This document shows, in pieces, positions 8,124 through 15,335 of a DNA stretch of 33,483 nucleotides (positions are counted from its first letter, which is position 1; every line of letters starts with the position of its first letter). The translations under genes were made by a program, and so were the position numbers. The stretch comes from DASZZV01 sp035544835. Its GTDB lineage: Bacteria; Acidobacteriota; Thermoanaerobaculia; Gp7-AA8. The DNA lies in NCBI GenBank assembly GCA_035544835.1, contig DASZZV010000247.1, forward strand, positions 1-33,483, written 5' to 3'. The notes beneath the pieces were generated by a model. The model was not told where the DNA came from. It did no database searches and saw only the letters and a program-made list of their open reading frames with translations.

Positions 8124-10769
8124 TTACCGCCGCACAGCTCTCGGGCGTCCCGTCCCCACCGTAACCGTAGCCGTACTGCTGTTGGCCATTCCACAGCTAT
8201 TCCGCACCTGGAGCCAGAAGGAAGTCGTGACGCGGATGTTCGTCACGGTGAGTGTGCTCGTCGTCGCTCCCGGAATCGGACTGGCCGTGTTTCCGCTCGA
8301 TCCCGTGAACCACTGAAAAGCCAGAGGGCTCGTTCCTGCGCCCATGCCGGTGAGTGTCACGTTCTGCCCAGGTTGTGCCGTGACGCTCTTCGGTGAAAAG
8401 ACCACCGACGCAGGCATGCAGGCCGTGATCACGGTCACGACGACGGTATCGCTGTCCTTGAACCCACAGCTGTTGGAAACGCGTACCCAGAACATCGAAT
8501 TCACTGTCAGGGCAGGTGTGGTGAGCATTGGCGAGTTAACGCCGACGGGACGCATCATGTCGGGCTTCATGCCCAGGAACCACTGATAGACGAGCGCTGT
8601 TCCGCTCGCGGCAACGGTGAGGTTCGCCGTCTGCCCATTCATCACGGTGGCAGGCTGAGGCTGGCCCGTGATTGCCGGAGGGACGCATTGAGGCATGACA
8701 GTTACCGTGGCGGTTGCACTGTTCACGACCGAGCAGCTGTTACTCACTCGAACCCAGAATTGCGTTGTGTTGTTCAAGGCGCCGGTATTGAAGACCTGAC
8801 CCGTGCCAACCGGGCTCGATGTGTTCCCACTGACTCCTCGGAACCACTGGAAGAAAAGTTGCGAAGGGCTGCCCATTATCTCGACGACGAGGGACGCTCC
8901 CAGTCCGGCCGTTACCTGCTGATCCTGCGGCTGCGTAAGGATCTGGATGCCGTTGCAGACCGTGATTGTGATCGTGGGGCTATTGGCAGACGGTGCGCAT
9001 CCACCACTGACGCGAACCCAGAAGCTGGTGGTCTGCGTCAGATTCCCGGTATCGAGAGTCGACGAGGTCGCCCCGGCAATCAGATTCACCGTGTTTCCGG
9101 AAAGTCCGGTGAACCATTGATAGGTCAGCGGCGCCTGGCCCGTGGCCGTGACGCTGAGGGTCGCCGACGTCCCGCTCAGGATCGTGATGCTGTTGGAAAT
9201 GTTCGTGATGACCGGACCACAGTTCACCCCGATGGTGGCGGTGACACTGTCGACCGAGCCGGCGTTGGAGCAATTCGTCACACGCACCCAGTAGCTCGTC
9301 GGCGCGTTCAGAGGTGGGGTGGTGAAGCTCGAACTGGTCGCGCCCTGAATCAGGGTCGTAGTGTTTCCGGTGTTCACCTGGAACCACTGATATGTGAAAG
9401 GTGGCGTGCCGCTCACACCGACGCTTAGTGTCGCCGTCTGCCCCATGCCGACGGTCTGAGACTGCGGTTGCTGCGTGATCGTCGCATTGGAACAAACCGC
9501 CCCATTTCCGTAAACCGTTCTGACGGCATCCTGGTCCCAGCTCAGCAATGTCGCCGTTCCCGGTCCGTTGTTGACGACCGAGGCCATCAATGCGTTCGCG
9601 GCAAGGGGGGTTCCCTCGTTGGAGTGACGAAAACCGAGCGTATGACCGATCTCGTGAGCGACCGCGGCTTCGAAAAAGGCCTGGGAGAGAAACCCACCGA
9701 TTCCGCTCTGCACCACGGCGTCACCCTGAACAATCCGCGCGAACGTCTCGCCTGAGAACGGATAGGTCTCGGATGAGATGAAGGGCCCACCGATGGCCAC
9801 GACGCCACTTCCATTAAACGTCCCCGGGATCTCGTCGGCGGGGTCATTGAAGAGAATCACGTTTCCGCTCACACCACCGCACTTCGGCGCATTTCCATCG
9901 ACTCCGAAACCGATACAGGTAGCGGTGGAGGTTCCACCGAGGACGTACTGAACGGTCGATGCCGAGTCGTCAGTCCAGACCGACACTGATTTCGAGGCGG
10001 CAGTAGGGCCATCGAGCCCCGGCTGAGAGCCTGCGGCCTTGAAGGTGATGGTCTCGCTAGGAGGAGTGAATGTCTTCCATCTCGCGAAGTTACCGTTGAC
10101 CATGAAGGCGAGATACGAAGAGGCGGTTGCATTCGCGCTGACCGGTATCTGCTTCGCGGCGACGTGAAGCGGACACGATCTTTCGAGCATGTACGTGGAG
10201 TCGCTGCCCTTCGCTCCAACCGCGACATCACGGATAAACTGCACGAAGCGCACAGCGTCCCGAGGCAGGTCGCGATAGGTTTGTCCATTGCCGTCCCACC
10301 CGCAGATCTGATCCACCTCTCGCGTCAGAATCTTCCGTCCGTTCTGATCGACGTCGAACCAGAAACTCCCCAGTCCGATCTGATACGTCGTCCATTCGTG
10401 ATACCGGTTTTTCTCCATGAAGAAAAGAACACGATCGCCCGGTTGAAAAGCAGGCACTCCGGCGAAGGCCCATCGGGAGCCGTTCCACTCTCCGCCAAGC
10501 TCAGACACTTCGAGCATCTGACCTTTCTCGAACCTTCCTTTCAAGGACTCCTCAACGGCGAGGTCAACGACGGTGTGCAGACGTCCTTCCGATGTCAGCT
10601 CGCTGCGCGAGTCGTAAACCGTTCCGACGACGATTCCGGATGCTCCTCTGACCATCACCCCGTCTTGGGGAACGACATAGACCGCCGCGGAGGCGACCCG
10701 CGCGAAACTGAATGCAAAGGCAAAGAGAGCGAGCAGGGCGAGGGTAGATTTGCGCAAGGGGAACCTCAT
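8124..10769 (-). CDS. Secreted metzincin-type zinc protease with five Ig-like C-terminal repeats
   Basis: The protein opens with a signal peptide (MRFPLRKSTLALLALFAFAF...ASA). The catalytic site is HEIGHTLGFRH at residues 372-382, the HExxHxxGxxH metzincin signature, followed by ALMAS as a likely Met-turn; M10/matrixin-like proteases are the nearest group. The region before (about 30-360) is less clear and may be prodomain plus the start of the catalytic fold. From about 415 to the end there are five tandem Ig-like repeats of about 85 residues, each with a Y/FQWF core and a FWVRVSNSCG-like strand. The start at 10769 is chosen for the signal peptide; in-frame upstream codons to 10901 add 44 residues with no export signal. 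No clear Shine-Dalgarno is visible. Total 881 residues. Substrate unknown; the repeats probably serve adhesion or spacing. Confidence 0.88.
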   Translation of the reverse strand: MRFPLRKSTLALLALFAFAFSFARVASAAVYVVPQDGVMVRGASGIVVGTVYDSRSELTSEGRLHTVVDLAVEESLKGRFEKGQMLEVSELGGEWNGSRWAFAGVPAFQPGDRVLFFMEKNRYHEWTTYQIGLGSFWFDVDQNGRKILTREVDQICGWDGNGQTYRDLPRDAVRFVQFIRDVAVGAKGSDSTYMLERSCPLHVAAKQIPVSANATASSYLAFMVNGNFARWKTFTPPSETITFKAAGSQPGLDGPTAASKSVSVWTDDSASTVQYVLGGTSTATCIGFGVDGNAPKCGGVSGNVILFNDPADEIPGTFNGSGVVAIGGPFISSETYPFSGETFARIVQGDAVVQSGIGGFLSQAFFEAAVAHEIGHTLGFRHSNEGTPLAANALMASVVNNGPGTATLLSWDQDAVRTVYGNGAVCSNATITQQPQSQTVGMGQTATLSVGVSGTPPFTYQWFQVNTGNTTTLIQGATSSSFTTPPLNAPTSYWVRVTNCSNAGSVDSVTATIGVNCGPVITNISNSITILSGTSATLSVTATGQAPLTYQWFTGLSGNTVNLIAGATSSTLDTGNLTQTTSFWVRVSGGCAPSANSPTITITVCNGIQILTQPQDQQVTAGLGASLVVEIMGSPSQLFFQWFRGVSGNTSSPVGTGQVFNTGALNNTTQFWVRVSNSCSVVNSATATVTVMPQCVPPAITGQPQPATVMNGQTANLTVAASGTALVYQWFLGMKPDMMRPVGVNSPMLTTPALTVNSMFWVRVSNSCGFKDSDTVVVTVITACMPASVVFSPKSVTAQPGQNVTLTGMGAGTSPLAFQWFTGSSGNTASPIPGATTSTLTVTNIRVTTSFWLQVRNSCGMANSSTATVTVGTGRPRAVRR

Positions 10770-11204
10770 TCGAAAAGTAGCGGACACGTCTTTCGGGCTT
10801 GCGCTATTGTAAGTCCGACAGCGGGCTGAGGATGTGACCCGAATCACCGAGAGGCTTCGATCAGAACCACGAAAAGAGAAAAAGCAAACTTTGAAGGGCA
10901 CTGGGACCTCAGCTTGACTGGGCGGACGACAGAGGCGATGAGCGAATTTGTAACCCCGGGAAGGGCCTACGACGGTGAGGAAATCACCTGCGGGCGCGGG
11001 GAGTCGCGTCGCAGCGTGGGCGGAGGGGCGGGGCGAATAGCATCAAAGGCGAATGGTGAATGTTAAATTTTGAATTCTGAATGTTGAATTGCTGATCCCA
11101 CTCACAGCCCGTCCAATTTCACCATTTACCATTCACCATTCAACATTCGCCTTAACTCCCGCGGCGGCACCCTCTCCCCGCGCCGGGAAGAGGGAAGCCT
11201 TCTC
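10770..11204. other. Intergenic region without a gene
   Basis: This 435-nt gap separates the starts of the metzincin gene and the end of the aldolase gene. It holds the heptamer arrays at 11051-11148 and, at about 11160-11200, a partial copy of the CACCCTCTCCCCGCGCCGGG repeat also found at 15268-15318. The remainder (10770-11040) presumably contains the metzincin promoter, but I see no convincing one. Confidence 0.6.
11051..11148. repeat. Heptamer tandem arrays in inverted orientation (locus A)
   Basis: Left array 11051-11092 is six 7-bp units (GAATGGT, GAATGTT, AAATTTT, GAATTCT, GAATGTT, GAATTGC). Right array 11114-11148 is five units of the opposite strand type (CAATTTC, ACCATTT, ACCATTC, ACCATTC, AACATTC). 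The two face each other over a 21-nt spacer and can pair imperfectly. Confidence 0.8.
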
Positions 11205-12641
11205 TTACTCGCCCTCACCCTCGTTGACGAAGGCCATGGCGTCGGAAGTCTGGAGTTTGCCGCGGGTCGAGCGGATTTTCTTACCATCCACCGGTACGTA
11301 GCGTGCCACGATCTCTTTCGTCCCGGGAACTCCCAGCTTGCCGAACAGGAACTCGAACTTTTTCTGCAGCTCGCCGATGATGGCCGCCTTGTTTGCCTCG
11401 GCCATTTCCCACATCTGACGTTTGAACGGTCCCAGCGTCTTCTTACGGGTCTTGTAGATAAACTGCTCGTCGGTCTCCGACGACTTCTTCTCGCCGGCAG
11501 AGGTCTTCCAGCACCAGTCGACCATTTCCTTCTTGAGTGCCGCCGGGAAGTCCTTGCAGTCGAGAATCATGTTCTGAAATCCGGTGGCCAGATGGATCTC
11601 GCTGGTCTTGTTCTTCGGGAAACTGTCGAAGACGTCCTCTGAAAGCGTCGAGGCGCCGTGCTGTACGGCGCCCGAGAGGCCGTACTCCTCGCGCGCGATC
11701 TGCGAGATCTTCCGGATGGCGTCGAAGTCGATTTTGGCTTTTTCGATGGTCCCGTCGGCCAGCGGTACGCCGCCATGCGACGTACCGGTCTGGATCGAGA
11801 TCTTACTGATCCCCTTGTAACCGTTGCCCAGGGTCAGGCGATAACCTTCCATGTAAGCTCGGAACTCTTCGGGCGTCGTGTTTTCCTTGCCCACCTCTCC
11901 GATCTCACCGCCGACAGAAATCTCAACATCTTTGGGCTGGCGTTCGCGGATGTAACGGGTGAAGTGAGCGGCGTTCTCGTAGTTCGCTTTCTGCTGTTCG
12001 TCGATGGTCGGAAAGCTCAGGTCGACGAGGGTCGAAGTATCGATGTCGATGTTGTAGAACTCCGAGGCGATCGCCTCGTCGATGAGCCCCTCGATGGCCT
12101 GGCGCTCTCCTTCGCGCTCAGCTGTCGCCCACTTCTTGGCGCTGGCCTGAAAGTGATCGCCCTGGATGAAGACCGGGCCGCGAAAGCCCTCCTTGATGGC
12201 CGCCGCGAGGATGCAGGCAGCGTACTCGGGGGGCCGCTGTTCCGTGTAGCCCATTTCGGAACGGGCAATCTCCAGAATGAAGGCACCGACATCATGCTTG
12301 ATGGCGGCGCGAAACAGGGCGCGCGCAACGTCGTACGTCAGTGCCCGGATGTTGTGAGCGGGCACGGTGAACGACTTCTCGATCTCGCCGCGGCCAAGAG
12401 CATCGTACAGATTCTGGATCGACGAAGGGACCGCTCCGCATGCGTAAGCGAGATCGTGGATGGCCTCGCGCGCCTCGTGTTTGACCTCCTCACTCTTGCC
12501 GAATACGGCGGTCCATACGAGGTCATCGATCAGCCCGGTCCTGACCTGACTGGGATCTGCCGCCTGAAGGGAACCGCTGTGCGACGTGACGCCCGCCTTC
12601 TTCAGCGCTTCCTGGAGATCATTCACACTCTCGAGAACCAT
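11205..12641 (-). CDS. Class II fructose-bisphosphate aldolase family protein
   Basis: This zinc-dependent enzyme should cleave or form fructose-1,6-bisphosphate (or a related ketose bisphosphate) in glycolysis/gluconeogenesis in the cytoplasm. Motifs of the class II barrel are present: FIQGDHFQ with catalytic Asp162 and metal His163, SVGGEIGEVG, IQTGTSHGG and VQHGASTL carrying the further metal and phosphate ligands. At 478 residues it is longer than the 280-360 typical of FbaA/GatY; the extra length is an N-terminal helical part and a C-terminal extension after about 375. A GGAGG 6 nt before the ATG supports the start. The 71-nt downstream gap to 11134 carries heptamer repeats. Substrate specificity (fructose versus tagatose bisphosphate) cannot be fixed by eye. 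Confidence 0.87.
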   Translation of the reverse strand: MVLESVNDLQEALKKAGVTSHSGSLQAADPSQVRTGLIDDLVWTAVFGKSEEVKHEAREAIHDLAYACGAVPSSIQNLYDALGRGEIEKSFTVPAHNIRALTYDVARALFRAAIKHDVGAFILEIARSEMGYTEQRPPEYAACILAAAIKEGFRGPVFIQGDHFQASAKKWATAEREGERQAIEGLIDEAIASEFYNIDIDTSTLVDLSFPTIDEQQKANYENAAHFTRYIRERQPKDVEISVGGEIGEVGKENTTPEEFRAYMEGYRLTLGNGYKGISKISIQTGTSHGGVPLADGTIEKAKIDFDAIRKISQIAREEYGLSGAVQHGASTLSEDVFDSFPKNKTSEIHLATGFQNMILDCKDFPAALKKEMVDWCWKTSAGEKKSSETDEQFIYKTRKKTLGPFKRQMWEMAEANKAAIIGELQKKFEFLFGKLGVPGTKEIVARYVPVDGKKIRSTRGKLQTSDAMAFVNEGEGE

Positions 12642-12731
12642 CGCTGCCTCCGATCTGAAAATGTTAGGGAAGGCAAACTTATAGCACAGCTCGGAGCGAG
12701 AAAAGCAGCAGGTCTGCGCCGCAGGGCGCTG

Positions 12732-13112
12732 TCAGCTGCGCGATGGAACGGGCTGGAGGGCGGCGTGGATCTGTTCGATCAGCAGCGGCAGATCGAAGGG
12801 TTTCTGCACGGCGCCGAGCGCTCCGATCGCCTCCAGGTCGCCCGGCGACACCGGCTCCCCACTCACGATGAGAATAGGCACGCTGCGCAGTTTTTCGTCG
12901 GCCTGGAACGCTTTGACCGCCTCGTGGCCGCTCATGCCGGGCATGTTCATGTCCAGCAAAATGAGGTCGGGTGAGCCTTCCCTGGCCTTTTCCAGCGCCG
13001 CTGCGCCCGAGGAGGCGGTGATCGGATCGAACTTGAATTCGCGGAGTACAGTTCGCATGAGACCAAGGATGGGCTCATCGTCGTCCACGACGAGAATGAC
13101 CGGTTTCTTCAT
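12732..13112 (-). CDS. Stand-alone response regulator receiver domain
   Basis: This is a single CheY-like receiver of 126 residues with no output domain, expected to be phosphorylated by a histidine kinase not present in the window. Acidic pocket D10-D12, phosphoacceptor Asp54 (LLDMNMPG), switch Ser84 and Lys104 (QKPFD) are all in place. The ATG at 13112 gives the canonical MKKPVILVVDDDEP start; an ORF reading upstream to 13208 adds 32 unlikely residues. No Shine-Dalgarno is obvious. It is divergent from sdaAB and 90 nt downstream of the aldolase start, so it may read as a separate unit. Partner and output are unknown. Confidence 0.93.
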   Translation of the reverse strand: MKKPVILVVDDDEPILGLMRTVLREFKFDPITASSGAAALEKAREGSPDLILLDMNMPGMSGHEAVKAFQADEKLRSVPILIVSGEPVSPGDLEAIGALGAVQKPFDLPLLIEQIHAALQPVPSRS

Positions 13113-13279
13113 TATGTTGACCGAAGGCGAGTGTACCCGAAGCGGCACGACCCCGCAATTTGAGCAAAATAACATTAGCGGGTGATGCCGATGCTGGCTG
13201 CTCGGCACCGGTGGTGCGCGCGCCCTCGTGTGCCCTTGATTCTTCGAGCAATGAGCAAGGGCTCGATTAGAATCGACGG

Positions 13280-13963
13280 ATGCCTATGAAGCAGCATCGT
13301 AAAATCCCCATCCTCGATATCATGGGTCCGGTCATGGTTGGACCCTCGAGTTCCCACACCGCAGGTACGGCGCGCCTTGGGCGCGTCGCATGGGAGGTGC
13401 TGGGTGAAGAGCCGGTGAAGGTGACTTTCTTTCTGCACCCGCCGCTCGCTGCGACCTACCGCGGCCACGGCTCGGACTTCGCGCTCGTAGGCGGCACCAT
13501 GGGTTGGAGCGTAGACGACCCGCGCATTCCCGAGGCAATTCGCATCGCCGAACAATCCGGCATCGAAGTCGACTTCAATGAGGAAGACCTCGGCGACGTA
13601 CACCCGAACACGGTCCGGATCGAGGCTCGCGGTAAAACGCGTGAGGTCGAGATCGTCGGCTCGTCCATCGGCGGCGCAGCGATCGAGGTTTTCCGCATCA
13701 ATGGCTTCGCCGCCAGGTTCAAAGGCGATTCACCGACCTTACTGCTCTTCTATCGCGATCGACCCGGAATGATTCATCGCACGACCGAGATTATCGCTAA
13801 TGAAGGCGTCAACATCGCCTCGCTGCAGTGTTCGCGTAAGCAGCGTGGCAAGGAAGCGTTCATGCAGATTGACGTCGATTCGCCCCTGTCGAGAGCAGCT
13901 CTCGACAAGATCGAGGCGCTCGAAGACGTCCACGAGGCCAGACAGCTCGACAGGATTCCGTAG
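13280..13963 (+). CDS. sdaAB: L-serine dehydratase, iron-sulfur-dependent, beta subunit
   Basis: This is the beta chain of the oxygen-sensitive [4Fe-4S] L-serine ammonia-lyase, which turns L-serine into pyruvate and ammonia. The N-terminus carries the family signature DIMGPVMVGPSSSHTAGTAR, and the C-terminal 75 residues form an ACT domain (LLLFYRDRPGMIHRTTEII), which in related enzymes binds serine. Length (227) matches the Bacillus-type beta subunit. Two close ATGs (13280, 13286) are possible starts; the first is used. The alpha subunit gene follows after a 178-nt gap filled by a palindromic repeat. The short repeat TCGAGC...GCTCGA just upstream (about 13245-13267) could be an operator, but this is weak. 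Confidence 0.95.
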   Translation: MPMKQHRKIPILDIMGPVMVGPSSSHTAGTARLGRVAWEVLGEEPVKVTFFLHPPLAATYRGHGSDFALVGGTMGWSVDDPRIPEAIRIAEQSGIEVDFNEEDLGDVHPNTVRIEARGKTREVEIVGSSIGGAAIEVFRINGFAARFKGDSPTLLLFYRDRPGMIHRTTEIIANEGVNIASLQCSRKQRGKEAFMQIDVDSPLSRAALDKIEALEDVHEARQLDRIP

Positions 13964-13980
13964 GGCGGGCAGAGCGCGCA

Positions 13981-14110
13981 AATCGGAGTGGCGGCATCTT
14001 TGCCGCCTGGCTCGGCGGCGTCCCGCGCCGCCGTTCTCACCAAAGCGATCGTTAAGGGCGGCGGCGCGGGACACCGCCGAGCCAGGCGTCAGGATGTCGC
14101 CACTCCGATT
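13981..14110. repeat. Palindromic repeat inside the serine dehydratase gene pair
   Basis: Arms of about 54 nt (13981-14034 and 14055-14110) are complementary with a handful of mismatches, beginning AATCGGAGTGGCG and ending CGCCACTCCGATT. The right arm recurs at the window's left edge (1-67). The element sits between the two subunit genes and would form a strong hairpin in their shared transcript. Confidence 0.87.
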
Positions 14111-14141
14111 TCGTACCCACAGGCATCACCCAGGAGAAACA

Positions 14142-15083
14142 ATGCTATCGACATTCAAGGAACTCGAAACCATCGGCCTCGGCCGTGACCTCGCCGATGT
14201 TTTCCTCCAATCAGACTCCGAGGAGAGCGGGTTCGCCGCCGAGCAGATTCTGAGCTCGCTCGCCAAACGCCGTGAGGTCATGTGGGAATGCATTCGCCGC
14301 GGTGTCGGCGGCGGCGTTTCGATGGGAAAGCTGGTCGGAGATGAAGCGAAAGCGCTCAACGAAGTGTTTCAGGCCGGCAACACGTTCCTCGATCCCCTCA
14401 CGGTGAAAGCGATGATCTACTCGCTTTCTGTCATGGGCGAGAACTCCCGCATGGGAGTGATCGTGGCCGCCCCGACCGCCGGCGCCGGCGGAGTCGTCCC
14501 CGGCATGCTTCTGTCACTCGAGGAAGAGCGTCATGTCCCGCCGGAGAAGACCGTGCGCGCCCTCGTTGTAGCCGGAGGCGTTGGTTCCCTCATCTCACTG
14601 CGGGCCAACATCTCCGGTGCGGCAGGCGGGTGCCAGAATGAAGTCGGCGTCGCTGCGTCGATGGGTGCGGCGGGGGCGTGCTACATGATGGGCGGCACCA
14701 CGGCGCAGTGCATCAATGCCGCGGCGTTAGCGCTCAAAAACACGCTTGGCCTGGTCTGCGATCCGGTCGGCGGCCTGGTCGAGGTTCCCTGCGTCAAGCG
14801 CAACTCCTTTTTCGCCGTGCATGGACTCACCGGCGCGCAACTGGCTCTCGCCAACGTCCACACCGTAATTCCGATGGATGAGATCGTGGAGGCCATGGTC
14901 CGGATCGGTCGGGCCCTTCCGCGTGGCCTCAAGGAGACCGCCGAGGGCGGCCTCGCTACGACGCCGACTGGATGCGCCATCGGTCAACGCCTCAAGGACG
15001 AAGCGAACGAGCGCCGCAGTCAGAAAGCCGTGGAACGTGAACGCGTGGCGCAGGAGCGGAAGGCGACGGTGGCCAGCGAGTGA
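14142..15083 (+). CDS. sdaAA: L-serine dehydratase, iron-sulfur-dependent, alpha subunit
   Basis: This is the catalytic alpha chain of the [4Fe-4S] L-serine dehydratase and pairs with the beta chain just upstream. Three conserved cysteine contexts that hold the cluster in this family are present: SGAAGGCQNEVG, GGLVEVPCVKRN and TTPTGCAIG. Start at 14142 is set by AGGAG 7 nt upstream and by the family N-terminus; an ORF opening at 13800 only reads antisense-like frame through the beta gene and repeat. Length 313 fits the family, with a basic/acidic tail (residues 290-313) rich in Arg, Glu and Lys that is longer than usual. Activity would be oxygen-sensitive. The gene is convergent with the VWA gene. 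Confidence 0.95.
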   Translation: MLSTFKELETIGLGRDLADVFLQSDSEESGFAAEQILSSLAKRREVMWECIRRGVGGGVSMGKLVGDEAKALNEVFQAGNTFLDPLTVKAMIYSLSVMGENSRMGVIVAAPTAGAGGVVPGMLLSLEEERHVPPEKTVRALVVAGGVGSLISLRANISGAAGGCQNEVGVAASMGAAGACYMMGGTTAQCINAAALALKNTLGLVCDPVGGLVEVPCVKRNSFFAVHGLTGAQLALANVHTVIPMDEIVEAMVRIGRALPRGLKETAEGGLATTPTGCAIGQRLKDEANERRSQKAVERERVAQERKATVASE

Positions 15084-15130
15084 GCGCTCCTTCCTTCTAT
15101 TGACTCAAGGCAAAAACATCGACCCGAACT

Positions 15131-15318
15131 CTCCCCTCTCCCCGGCGGGGAGAGGGTGCGGCCGCAGCCGCGGGTGAGGGGCGTAACGGTCTCGCGATGA
15201 CGTTCGAGGGCGCGACAGTGTGGTTCTTTGGTTTCGTATCGAAACGTTCGGCAGCGTGAACATTCGGCCCCTCACCCGGCGCTGCGGCGCCACCCTCTCC
15301 CCGCCGGGGAGAGGGGAG
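15131..15318. repeat. Inverted pair of CCCTCTCCCCGGCGGGGAGAGGG-type repeats
   Basis: Arms 15131-15181 and 15268-15318 (51 nt) are complementary with few mismatches, and each arm carries its own inner hairpin (CCTCTCCCC/GGGGAGAGG). It lies between the convergent sdaAA and VWA genes; like the element at 7970-8110 it could stop transcription from both sides. A partial copy lies at about 11165-11200. Confidence 0.85.
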
Positions 15319-15335
15319 ATAAAACTGCCACCTCT

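Noticed and set aside
11658..12974. 438-residue plus-strand frame across the aldolase and response regulator
   Set aside because: It runs antisense through two genes with intact active-site motifs, so it is a compositional shadow.
13240..13275. TTGATT ... TAGAAT as a promoter for sdaAB
   Set aside because: The spacing of about 26 nt is too long for a sigma-70-type promoter.
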